A stretch of 59,834 nt of DNA from Micromonospora sp. CPCC 205371 (GTDB taxonomy: Bacteria; Actinomycetota; Actinomycetes; Mycobacteriales; Micromonosporaceae), in contig NZ_JAIBNX010000015.1 of the NCBI RefSeq assembly GCF_026130045.1, positions 1-59,834 of the forward strand. The letters run 5' to 3'. Of this stretch, positions 52,980-59,834 are shown piece after piece. Position 1 is the stretch's first letter, and every line of letters starts with the position of its first letter. The translations under genes were made by a program, and so were the position numbers. The notes below the pieces were generated by a model that did no database searches, was not told where the DNA came from, and worked only from the letters and a program-made list of their open reading frames with translations.

Positions 52980-53004
52980 GGGGCGGCGCCGCTGGCGCCG
53001 CCCC
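52980..53004 (-). terminator. Terminator of the His-rich peptide gene
   Basis: GGGGCGGCGCC (52980-52990) pairs with GGCGCCGCCCC (52994-53004), 11 bp with a 3-nt loop, 11 bp past the stop of the minus-strand gene at 53016. Confidence 0.7.
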
Positions 53005-53015
53005 GTCCGTATGCG

Positions 53016-53297
53016 TCACCACCACCAGCCAAATGGGAACCAGCCGTGATGGTGGTGGTGCTTGTGCTTGTGGTCGCAGAAGTCCCACCAGAGCCACTCG
53101 AAGCAGTGATCCCGGTCCTTGTGCCTGCCCTTGTGCTTGCCCTTGCCCTTGTGGTCGCCGTGTTCCCCGGCTAGCGCCGACTGGGTGGTCGTGGCGGGCG
53201 CCGCTGACGCCGCCGTCGCGCCGCTGACGGCGAGGCCGCCCGTGGCCAGCGTGGCGGCGATGGCGAGGGCCGCGAGCCGGCGATGCGTGATTCTCAT
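53016..53297 (-). CDS. Secreted His/Lys/Trp-rich miniprotein
   Basis: 93 aa. Signal peptide: MRITHRRLAALAIAATLAT... with a likely AXA cleavage near residue 33. The mature ~60 residues contain a GKGKHKGRHK-type basic stretch, a CFEWLWWDFC loop (Cys65-Cys74), six His in a row-rich segment (CDHKHKHHHHH) and a Trp-rich end (GWFPFGWWW). GGGGGAACAG precedes the ATG, and a strong terminator follows, so it is its own transcript. The composition suggests metal binding and membrane or wall contact; no family recognised. Confidence 0.75.
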   Translation of the reverse strand: MRITHRRLAALAIAATLATGGLAVSGATAASAAPATTTQSALAGEHGDHKGKGKHKGRHKDRDHCFEWLWWDFCDHKHKHHHHHGWFPFGWWW

Positions 53298-53430
53298 CTG
53301 TTCCCCCATGAATGACGGCACCGGTCCGGTGTGGACCGGGGAGGGGCGAGGTGCCCATCCGTTGGCAGCATGCGCAGTCCGTCACACCCATTGGGCCGAT
53401 ATCCGATAATTCCTCCGTAACCGCAGGAGC

Positions 53431-54186
53431 GTGCGAGAGAATATGACGCTAGGCTCCCGGGCTGTGTTGTCTCTCGACGGCGTCACCGACCTCTGGGACA
53501 GGCTCTTCGGCGCTCAGCCTGACCCGCCCGCGCTTCTCGTCGCCATCACCGGCCTCATGGCGCTGGCGGTGGTGTTGACCCGCCTGCCGTGGCGGATCGC
53601 CCGCAACGCCATAACCATCGCGCATGAAGGCGGGCACGCGCTGGTGGCGCTCCTGACCGGACGCAAGCTGCGCGGCATCCGGCTGCACTCCGACACCTCC
53701 GGTCTGACGCTGTCGGCGGGTCGCCCGACCGGGCTGGGCATGGTCTTCACGCTGCTCGCCGGGTACGTGGCGCCGTCGCTGATCGGCCTCGCGGGTGCCT
53801 GGCTGCTCGGCGGTAATCGCATCACGCTGTTGCTGTGGGTGGCCATCGCGCTGCTGCTGGCGATGCTCGTGATGATCCGGAACGTCTTCGGGATCATCTC
53901 GCTGCTGGTGACGGGCGGCGCCGTGTTCTGCGTCTCCTGGTTCGCGCCGGCTGACGTACAGGCCGCGTTCGCGTACGCGGGCGTGTGGTTCCTCCTGCTC
54001 GGCGGTGTACGGCCGGTGGGCGAGCTGCAGACGCTGCGCTCGCGCGGGCGCCTGCCGGACTCGGACGCGGACCAGTTGGCCGGGCTGACACGCATTCCCG
54101 GCCTGTTCTGGGTGGGCTTCTTCGGCCTGGTGAACCTGGCCGCGCTCGTCGTGGGCGCCGCGCTCCTGGCGAGCCCGTTCCTCTAG
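53431..54186 (+). CDS. M50 family-like membrane metalloprotease
   Basis: About 251 aa. HExxH zinc motif in ITIAHEGGHALVALLTGRKL, inside a membrane-embedded segment, with five or more other hydrophobic segments (VFTLLAGYVAPSLIGLAGAWLL, LLLWVAIALLLAMLVMI). Known actinobacterial members are predicted intramembrane proteases; substrates unknown. Start: GTG at 53431, or an ATG at 53443. Ends 4 bp from the convergent carboxylase gene. Confidence 0.85.
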   Translation: MRENMTLGSRAVLSLDGVTDLWDRLFGAQPDPPALLVAITGLMALAVVLTRLPWRIARNAITIAHEGGHALVALLTGRKLRGIRLHSDTSGLTLSAGRPTGLGMVFTLLAGYVAPSLIGLAGAWLLGGNRITLLLWVAIALLLAMLVMIRNVFGIISLLVTGGAVFCVSWFAPADVQAAFAYAGVWFLLLGGVRPVGELQTLRSRGRLPDSDADQLAGLTRIPGLFWVGFFGLVNLAALVVGAALLASPFL

Positions 54187-54190
54187 GAGA

Positions 54191-55771
54191 TCAGAGCGGG
54201 ATGTTGCCGTGCTTCTTCGGCGGCAACGTCTCCCGCTTGGTGCGCAGCGCGCGCAGGGCCCGCACGATCTGCACCCGCGTCTGCGACGGCCGGATCACCG
54301 CGTCGACATAGCCACGCTCGGCAGCGACGTACGGGTTGGCGAGCGTGTCCTCGTACTCGGTGATGAGTTCGGCACGTAGCGCGGCCGGGTCGTCAGCGGC
54401 GGCCAGCGCGGCGCGGTGCAGGATGTTGACCGCGCCCTGCGCGCCCATGACCGCGATCTGCGCGGTGGGCCAGGCGAAGTTGAGGTCGGCGCCGAGGTGC
54501 TTGGAGCCCATCACGTCGTACGCGCCGCCGTACGCCTTCCGCGTGATGACGGTGACCTTCGGGACGGTGGCTTCGGCGTACGCGTAGATGAGCTTGGCGC
54601 CGCGCCGGATGATGCCGTCCCACTCCTGGCCGGTGCCGGGCAGGAACCCGGGAACGTCCACAAAGGTCAGTACGGGAATGTTGAACGCGTCGCACGTGCG
54701 CACGAACCGGGCCGCCTTTTCGGACGCCGCGATGTCGAGGCAGCCGGCGAAGTGCATGGGCTGGTTGGCGACGACGCCGACCGGCCGGCCCTCGACCCGG
54801 CCGAAGCCGACGACGATGTTCTGCGCGTACAACGGTTGTACTTCAAGGAACTCGCCGTCGTCGAGCACGTGCTCGATCACCCGGTGGATGTCGTACGGCT
54901 GGTTGGCTGAGTCGGGAATCAGCGTGTCGAGCGCCAGGTCGTCGTCTGTGACGTCCAAAGAGGACTTGACGGGAGCGACCGGCGGGTCGTCCATGTTGTT
55001 GGATGGCAGGTACGACAGCAGTGCCTTGACGTAGTCGATGGCGTCTTCCTCGTCGGCGCCGAGGTAGTGTGCGTTGCCGCTGCGGGTGTTGTGGGTGCGT
55101 GCGCCGCCCAGCTCTTCGAAACCAACGTCTTCGCCGGTGACCGTCTTGATGACGTCGGGTCCGGTGATGAACATGTGCGATGTCTGGTCGACCATCACGG
55201 TGAAGTCGGTGACGGCGGGGGAGTACACCGCGCCGCCCGCGCACGGGCCCATGACTAGCGAGATCTGCGGGATCACGCCGCTGGCGCGCACGTTGCGGAA
55301 GAAGATCTCGCCGTACAGGCCGAGGCTGACCACGCCCTCCTGGATGCGGGCGCCGCCGGAGTCGTTGATGCCGATGACCGGGCAGCCCGTCTTCATCGCC
55401 ATGTCCATGACCTTGACGATCTTTTCGCCGAAGACCTCGCCGAGCGAGCCGCCGAAGACCGTGAAGTCCTGCGCGAAGACGCACACCGGTCGACCGTCGA
55501 CCGTGCCGTACCCCGTGACCACCCCATCGCCGTACGGGCGCGTCTTGTCGAGCCCGAAGTTGGTCGACCGGTGCCGGGCCAACTCGTCCATCTCCACGAA
55601 GGAGCCGGGGTCGAGCAGCATCTCGATCCGCTCGCGGGCCGTCTTCTTGCCGCGGGAGTGCTGTTTCTCCACCGCCCGGGCGGAGCCGGCATGTGCGGCA
55701 TCGTCGACCCGGCGCTCCAGGTCAGCCAGCTTGCCGGCGGTCGTGTGGACATTGATCTCGGCGGTGGTCAT
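54191..55771 (-). CDS. Acyl-CoA (propionyl-CoA type) carboxylase beta subunit, carboxyltransferase
   Basis: 526 aa. [46 protein letters not shown], first crotonase-fold [28 protein letters not shown] and [17 protein letters not shown], second fold [54 protein letters not shown]. It transfers the carboxyl group from biotin to acetyl- or propionyl-CoA. The ATG at 55771 has TACGAT (55783-55778) 6 nt upstream: leaderless. Partner subunits are at 40675 and 50502. Confidence 0.94.
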   Translation of the reverse strand: MTTAEINVHTTAGKLADLERRVDDAAHAGSARAVEKQHSRGKKTARERIEMLLDPGSFVEMDELARHRSTNFGLDKTRPYGDGVVTGYGTVDGRPVCVFAQDFTVFGGSLGEVFGEKIVKVMDMAMKTGCPVIGINDSGGARIQEGVVSLGLYGEIFFRNVRASGVIPQISLVMGPCAGGAVYSPAVTDFTVMVDQTSHMFITGPDVIKTVTGEDVGFEELGGARTHNTRSGNAHYLGADEEDAIDYVKALLSYLPSNNMDDPPVAPVKSSLDVTDDDLALDTLIPDSANQPYDIHRVIEHVLDDGEFLEVQPLYAQNIVVGFGRVEGRPVGVVANQPMHFAGCLDIAASEKAARFVRTCDAFNIPVLTFVDVPGFLPGTGQEWDGIIRRGAKLIYAYAEATVPKVTVITRKAYGGAYDVMGSKHLGADLNFAWPTAQIAVMGAQGAVNILHRAALAAADDPAALRAELITEYEDTLANPYVAAERGYVDAVIRPSQTRVQIVRALRALRTKRETLPPKKHGNIPL

Positions 55772-55868
55772 GCCTGGATCGTATCGACGGCAGGAGGACG
55801 GCAGGGCCTCGCGGTCTGTGCGGTTCGCCTCAACGTTTCGTCTGTATTGCCCTGTTCGTTGATATAGC

Positions 55869-56084
55869 GTGATGCTGTTGGGTCTAGTGCTCATCCTGCT
55901 GGGAGCGGGTGTGCTGGTGGCGATGCACCACTCGCGATGGCCGTGGCACCTCCGTGGTGAGGACCCCGAGCCCGCCGGTGTCCCGCCGGTGATCGACTAC
56001 GAGGCACAACCGATCTACGTACCGGCCGACCGTGGCACCATCTACGTCTCCGGCCTACCCATCCACGAGGAAGAGGACGGCTAG
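55869..56084 (+). CDS. Small single-pass membrane protein, function unknown
   Basis: 71 aa from a GTG (55869) or 70 from the next ATG. One N-terminal membrane helix ([17 protein letters not shown]), then a short acidic outside or inside tail ending HEEEDG. It ends 9 bp before birA and diverges from the carboxylase beta gene, so it is probably co-transcribed with birA or covers its promoter. Confidence 0.6.
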   Translation: MMLLGLVLILLGAGVLVAMHHSRWPWHLRGEDPEPAGVPPVIDYEAQPIYVPADRGTIYVSGLPIHEEEDG

Positions 56085-56093
56085 GTTGGGCGA

Positions 56094-56936
56094 GTGAGCT
56101 CGCCGTACACCGACATCGACCGGCCGCCGCTCCACGCGCGCAACCTGGAGCGGGCGCTGGTGCGGCCGGGTGGGCTCTGGACTCGTCTCGACCTGCGTGC
56201 CGAGACCGCCTCGACAAACGCCGACGCGGCCGAAGCGGCGCAGCGCGGCGAGCCCGAGGGCCTGGTCGTCGTCGCCGAGCGGCAGACCGCCGGCCGGGGG
56301 CGGCGAGACCGCACCTGGGTCTCTCCGGCGCGTGCCGGCATCGCCGTGAGCGTGCTGCTGCGGCCCGGCCAGCCCGACGCCGGCCGCGACTGGCCGGCGG
56401 TGCCCGTGGCGGCGTACGGCTGGCTGCCCCTGCTGGCGGGCGTCGCCCTCGTCGAGACCGCGACCCGGGTGGCCGAGGTCCCGGCCGTGCTCAAGTGGCC
56501 AAACGATCTGATGATCGGCGATGCCAAGTGCGCGGGCATCCTCGCCGAGGGGGTGGCCGGCGCGGTCATCGTCGGCATAGGGCTCAACGTCACCCTCCGC
56601 GCGCACGAGCTGCCCACCGACCGCCCGGCGACCTCGCTGCAGCTCGCGGGCGCGGACCTGACCGACCGCGACCCGCTGCTGCGGTCGCTGCTGCGCGGCA
56701 TCGCGACCTGGTACGACCGGTGGCGGCTCGCGGGCGGCGACGCCGAGGCGAGCGGGCTGCGGGAGGCGTACCGGCACCACTGCGGCACGCTTGGCCGCGA
56801 GGTGCGGGTGCAGTTGCCCGGGGGAGCCGAGCTGGACGGCACGGCCACCGGCATCGATTCGGACGGCCGGTTGGTGGTGCGCGGCGACGACGGCGAACAC
56901 CCGATAGCCGCCGGAGACGTGCTCCACGTGCGCTAA
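56094..56936 (+). CDS. birA: Biotin-[acetyl-CoA carboxylase] ligase
   Basis: 280 aa. Biotinyl-AMP loop AERQTAGRGRRDRTW (residues 61-75), KWPNDLMIGDAKCAGIL (Lys134, Asp138, Lys145) and the C-terminal SH3-like domain (LDGTATGIDSDGRLVVRGDDGEH). No N-terminal HTH, so it is not a repressor. It biotinylates the carboxylase alpha subunit at Lys547. GTG start; TAGGTT (56082-56087) ends 6 nt upstream. Confidence 0.94.
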   Translation: MSSPYTDIDRPPLHARNLERALVRPGGLWTRLDLRAETASTNADAAEAAQRGEPEGLVVVAERQTAGRGRRDRTWVSPARAGIAVSVLLRPGQPDAGRDWPAVPVAAYGWLPLLAGVALVETATRVAEVPAVLKWPNDLMIGDAKCAGILAEGVAGAVIVGIGLNVTLRAHELPTDRPATSLQLAGADLTDRDPLLRSLLRGIATWYDRWRLAGGDAEASGLREAYRHHCGTLGREVRVQLPGGAELDGTATGIDSDGRLVVRGDDGEHPIAAGDVLHVR

Positions 56937-56978
56937 GGCGCTACCGTCAGCCCGTCATCACGGTATGAGGAGGTTGGC

Positions 56979-57524
56979 GTGGCTTTCCCCGATGACGTGC
57001 TCACCAAGGATGAGCATGTCGTTCTCCATATGCATCCGCACTGGAAAGAAGCGATCAAGCCGGCGTTCGTGCTGGTCCTGGCCTTGGCGGCGCTCATCGC
57101 GGGATGGGTGCTGCTGCCGTCCGGCACGAGCGGCATGATCGCGCTGTACGCGATCGCCGCCGCGGCGCTGGTGCTGGTGCTCTGGCAGACGCTTTGGCCC
57201 ATCCTGCTCTGGCGCACCACGCACCACGTCTTCACGAACGAGCGGGTCATCCTCCAGCACGGCGTCTTCTCCCGCGACCGGCGCGACATCCCGCTGGGCC
57301 GGGTCAACGATCACTCCATGAGCCAGACGTTCATCGAGCGCATGCTTGGCTGCGGCACGCTGACCATCGAGTCTGCGGGCGAGCGGGGCCAGTCGGTGCT
57401 CCGCGACATGCCACAGGTCGAGAAGGTCCAGACCACGCTCTACGAGCTGATCGAGACCAACCACGACAAGCACTCCCTCGGCGACGAGGAGATGCGCCAG
57501 ATCATGAAGGAAGCCCAGCCGTAG
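56979..57524 (+). CDS. Bacterial PH-domain (bPH2/YdbS-like) membrane protein
   Basis: 181 aa. Two membrane helices (PAFVLVLALAALIAGWVLL, MIALYAIAAAALVLVLWQTLWPILL) and a PH2-like domain: THHVFTNERVILQHGVFSRDRRDIPLGRVNDHSMSQTFIERMLGCGTLTIESAGERG. Role unknown, possibly lipid or membrane-protein binding. GTG start with GAGGAGG 5-7 nt upstream. Confidence 0.85.
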   Translation: MAFPDDVLTKDEHVVLHMHPHWKEAIKPAFVLVLALAALIAGWVLLPSGTSGMIALYAIAAAALVLVLWQTLWPILLWRTTHHVFTNERVILQHGVFSRDRRDIPLGRVNDHSMSQTFIERMLGCGTLTIESAGERGQSVLRDMPQVEKVQTTLYELIETNHDKHSLGDEEMRQIMKEAQP

Positions 57525-57546
57525 CGGCGAGGGCTTCAGACCGGGG

Positions 57547-58035
57547 TCAGGCGCCCGCTACGGCGGGCGCCGCCCCGCGCCGCCGGAACCAGCCGCGGAA
57601 GCGCAGACGCAACACCTCGCGCTCGTCGCGCAGCATCACGCCTTGCAGCGTCACCGTGCCGAGGTGCGGCTTCGCGGTGGACGGTCGCTGATCGAGTACC
57701 TCCAGCCGCACCACCAGCCGATCGCCGGCGCGCACCGCGGCCAGCCACCGTAGCTCCTCCAGCCCCGGCGACGCGTCCGCAGCGGCCCGGGCGAGCACAT
57801 GGTCGACGTACGCCCGCATGAAGAGGCTCACCGTGTAGAACCCGCTGGCGATCAGGCCGCCGTACTCGCTCTCTGCGGCCAGCGCGGCGTCGACGTGGTA
57901 CCACTGCGGGTCGTACCGCCTCGCGAATGCCACCATCTCGGCGCCGTCGACGGTCACGGTGCCCAGGTCGAACCGCCGGCCGGGCACGAGGTCTTCGAAG
58001 AAGAGCTCCGCTTCCGCCCCGGTGCCCGACCGCAC
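57547..58035 (-). CDS. MaoC-like hotdog-fold dehydratase
   Basis: About 162 aa. FFEDLVPGRRFDLGTVTVDGAEMVAFARRYDPQWYHVDAALA and GGLIASGFYTVSLFMR carry the hydratase-2 Asp/His region (YDPQWYHVD). It may hydrate an enoyl-CoA. Start GTG at 58035, 9 bp after the GtrA stop; no clear ribosome binding site. Convergent with the PH-domain gene. A short GGCGCCCG/CGGGCGCC hairpin lies within its 3' end. Confidence 0.85.
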   Translation of the reverse strand: MRSGTGAEAELFFEDLVPGRRFDLGTVTVDGAEMVAFARRYDPQWYHVDAALAAESEYGGLIASGFYTVSLFMRAYVDHVLARAAADASPGLEELRWLAAVRAGDRLVVRLEVLDQRPSTAKPHLGTVTLQGVMLRDEREVLRLRFRGWFRRRGAAPAVAGA

Positions 58036-58043
58036 GGCCGGGC

Positions 58044-58667
58044 TCAGGAGGTAGTGGACCGCTGGACGGCGTCCAACTCGGCCGCGAGCTCGATGTCGAG
58101 CTCGTCGATGCCCTCCGCCGCCTTCGCCGAGCGCGGCTGCGGCGGCACGACGGTGGGCGTCTCCTCGAGCTCGGCGACCGCCTCGACCAGCTCACCAACC
58201 GGGTCGAAGTGGTGCGGGTGCTCGACGCCGGCCGGCACGGGACGGAAGACGAACGTGCGGTAGGACCAGAAGCGGAAGACCATGCCGAGCACCAGGCCGA
58301 CGGTCTTGACGAGGTTGATGGCGAGCAGGCCGGTGAGGCCGAGGCCGTACTTCGCGATCGCCAGGATGCCCAGCTCGATCACCAGGCCCGCGGCGTTGAA
58401 CACGAAGAACAGCAGGTATTCGCGCCGCATGGCCGACTTGGACCGGTCGCGGAACGTCCAATGCCGGTTCATGAAGTACGACGATGTGGTGGCCACCACA
58501 GTCGCGATCACGGTTGCCTTGAGCTGACCGTCTTTGAGGACGGTGAGCACAAGAATGTTGAACAATCCGTAGTTGATGACGGTGTTGATGCCGCCTACGG
58601 CACCGAATTTGAACGCCTCGCGGATGAACTTCTGCCAACGCTCGGGCAGCAGGCGGACAAGACGCAT
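58044..58667 (-). CDS. GtrA family membrane protein
   Basis: 207 aa, four membrane helices: FGAVGGINTVINYGLFNILVLTVL, ATVIATVVATTSSYFMNRHWTFRDR (GtrA signature), LLFFVFNAAGLVIELGILAIA and LVKTVGLVLGMVFRFWSYRTFVFRP. GtrA proteins are linked to polyprenyl-phosphate-sugar flipping. Acidic C-terminal tail. ATG start with TAAGGT (58679-58674) 6 nt upstream: leaderless. Paralogue of the next gene. Confidence 0.9.
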   Translation of the reverse strand: MRLVRLLPERWQKFIREAFKFGAVGGINTVINYGLFNILVLTVLKDGQLKATVIATVVATTSSYFMNRHWTFRDRSKSAMRREYLLFFVFNAAGLVIELGILAIAKYGLGLTGLLAINLVKTVGLVLGMVFRFWSYRTFVFRPVPAGVEHPHHFDPVGELVEAVAELEETPTVVPPQPRSAKAAEGIDELDIELAAELDAVQRSTTS

Positions 58668-58739
58668 TGGGCCACCTTACGGCAGTTCGGCGGCCGCGTC
58701 TTGGCGACCGGCAACAGGTTTGGCACACGTCACTCGGAG

Positions 58740-59285
58740 CTACTCGCTCTCCGTGACGACTGCGGGCACACGCTGTGTATCTGGCTCGGCATCCGGGTTC
58801 AGGAATACCCAACGGCGGTACGACCAGAAACGGAACGTGGTGCCCATCGCGGCGCCAACAAAGTTTGCGGAAATGTTATCGATGACCGGGGTTTGAAATA
58901 CCGGCCACACACTCCCCAGGCCGTAGTGCGTAATCGCGAGCGTTATCAGGCTGAAGCCCAGGCCTATCGCGTTGAGCACGAAGTAGAGGACGTACTCGCG
59001 GGCGAGATTGGAGCGGGCGCGGTGCCGCCACGTCCAGAACCGGTTGCCGACGAAGGCCACCGTGGCGGCGATCGCCGTAGAAAAGACCTTGGCGGTGAGC
59101 GACTCCATATCGAGGACGGTCAACGCGATATTGAACAAGATCAGATCGACGATGAACGCTACGATCCCGACGGCGCCGAACTTGCCCAACTCGTGCACGA
59201 GGTGGCCGAAGCGTTCCCACAGCCGGCGCAGGAGGCCGGATGGCGGTGGGGGTGCGGATGGCTCACCGGTGACGGTCGCGGACAC
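58740..59285 (-). CDS. GtrA family membrane protein
   Basis: About 181 aa, four helices: FGAVGIVAFIVDLILFNIALTVL, AIAATVAFVGNRFWTWRHR (signature), VLYFVLNAIGLGFSLITLAI and NFVGAAMGTTFRFWSYRRWVFLNP. Clearly paralogous to the neighbour at 58044; likely a tandem duplication or two-component system. GTG start at 59285 chosen from TACTCT (59298-59293) 7 nt upstream; the longer reading has no support. Confidence 0.9.
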   Translation of the reverse strand: MSATVTGEPSAPPPPSGLLRRLWERFGHLVHELGKFGAVGIVAFIVDLILFNIALTVLDMESLTAKVFSTAIAATVAFVGNRFWTWRHRARSNLAREYVLYFVLNAIGLGFSLITLAITHYGLGSVWPVFQTPVIDNISANFVGAAMGTTFRFWSYRRWVFLNPDAEPDTQRVPAVVTESE

Positions 59286-59308
59286 GGAGTCGAGAGTACC
59301 GGCTGCGG

Positions 59309-59834
59309 TCACCCGGCACTTGCCGCCTCCCGTTCGTATATCTGACGCAGCCGCTCTCTCGCCCGGAACGCCAGTGCCGCGACCCCGCCGGGCGTGAGGC
59401 CGAGCAGCGGCGCGACCTGTGCGTGCGGCTCGCCCTCGATGGCGGTGTGCCACAGCACCGTGCGCCATCGCTCGGGCAGCTTGGCGAACGCCCGAGCGGC
59501 GTGCAGCCGCTCCAGCCGAGCGATCGTCGTGTCGTGGAAGGGCACCACCTGCTCGTACCGGGACAGGTCGTCGGTGAACTCGATGCGGCGGTCGCGGCGC
59601 ACCCGGTCGTACCGGACGTGCCGCAGTGTCGTGTGCAGGTAGGCCCGGAACGCCGCGTCCGGGCCGCGACCGGCGCGGAGCACCGCGAGCACCTTGGCGA
59701 ACGTCTCGGCGACGAGGTCGTCGGCGTCAGCCGGGCAGTGGGCGAGTGTGTATGCGGGCCGCCGGGGGGCTCCCGCGTGCCGGGTGGAGAGCGCGCCGTA
59801 CCCGGTGGCGTTGCGCGGCGCGGTGGGGGGGGGG
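59309..59834 (-). CDS. Sigma-70 family (ECF-like) RNA polymerase sigma factor, partial at the window edge
   Basis: Supported from the stop at 59309 to about 59750: region 2 end TLAHCPADADDLVAETFAKVLAVLRAGRGPDAAFRAYLHTTLRHVRYDRVRR, then region 4 KLPERWRTVLWHTAIEGEPHAQVAPLLGLTPGGVAALAFRARERLRQIY. Upstream of ~59750 the frame stays open but no longer looks like sigma region 2, and another frame reads better, so an indel near the poly-G edge is likely. The true start is outside or lost. Confidence 0.65.
   Translation of the reverse strand, partial: PPPTAPRNATGYGALSTRHAGAPRRPAYTLAHCPADADDLVAETFAKVLAVLRAGRGPDAAFRAYLHTTLRHVRYDRVRRDRRIEFTDDLSRYEQVVPFHDTTIARLERLHAARAFAKLPERWRTVLWHTAIEGEPHAQVAPLLGLTPGGVAALAFRARERLRQIYEREAASAG

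Noticed and set aside
57549-57570. Terminator between the PH-domain and MaoC-like genes
   Set aside because: The GGCGCCCG/CGGGCGCC hairpin lies inside the MaoC-like coding end and is short; too weak to call.

Overview
The window is high-GC actinobacterial chromosome. The family-level call of Micromonosporaceae is my inference, drawn from base composition, gene families (acyl-CoA carboxylase epsilon subunit, GuaB1, LpdA-like quinone reductase, orphan mycosin, GPP34, PadR/HAAS pairs) and recognisable protein sequences. I see no rRNA, tRNA, CRISPR array, prophage or intact insertion sequence. Both window ends look like contig ends: GC-rich repeats on the left, a ten-base poly-G run on the right.

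Layout. 0-5 kb: a long proline-rich protein with a degenerate IS110-type transposase domain, a very acidic partner, and a PadR regulator facing a HAAS-type membrane protein. 5-12 kb: cydABDC (cytochrome bd oxidase and its ABC assembly exporter) just downstream of a blaI-like repressor and an M56 metalloprotease; CTAC/GTAG dyads occur in both promoters. 12-19 kb: Uma2-family protein, an aldehyde dehydrogenase doublet, deoC, upp, a NUDIX hydrolase, a GPP34 protein and a phosphosugar mutase, several of which suit nucleoside and pentose salvage. 19-31 kb: a receptor Ser/Thr kinase, a methylmalonyl-CoA mutase-type large subunit, an M20 amidohydrolase behind a structured leader, a DUF4349 lipoprotein, GNAT, GGCT, LpdA-like and DedA genes. 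31-34.5 kb: the ATP-grasp/Alpha-E/transglutaminase operon. 34.5-36 kb: a short ThrRS-like synthetase behind a 17-residue leader peptide with three consecutive Thr codons and a four-segment attenuator. 36-39 kb: marR-ABC exporter and doxX/tetR. 39-46 kb: guaB1, biotinylated carboxylase alpha subunit, a PadR-controlled ABC exporter, O-methyltransferase, maf. 46-50.5 kb: SigE-type sigma factor with membrane partner, then an orphan mycosin with two WXG/PPE-like genes. 50.5-57 kb: accE, a second receptor kinase with a similar sensor layout, a tiny secreted His/Trp-rich peptide, an M50 protease, carboxylase beta subunit and birA. 57-59.8 kb: PH-domain protein, MaoC-like protein, two GtrA proteins and a partial sigma factor.

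How genes work together. Carboxylase alpha, beta and epsilon subunits and the biotin ligase are all here but spread over 16 kb, with regulatory and transport genes between them. At about two dozen genes a TANNNT -10 hexamer sits 5-8 nt before the start codon, which predicts leaderless mRNAs; I used this to choose several starts. The most interesting items are the Thr attenuator with its truncated ThrRS, the BlaI-like control of cytochrome bd, the transposase-derived protein, the orphan mycosin operon and the secreted metal-binding-like peptide. The cydC reading contains long C/G homopolymers that probably reflect sequence errors.
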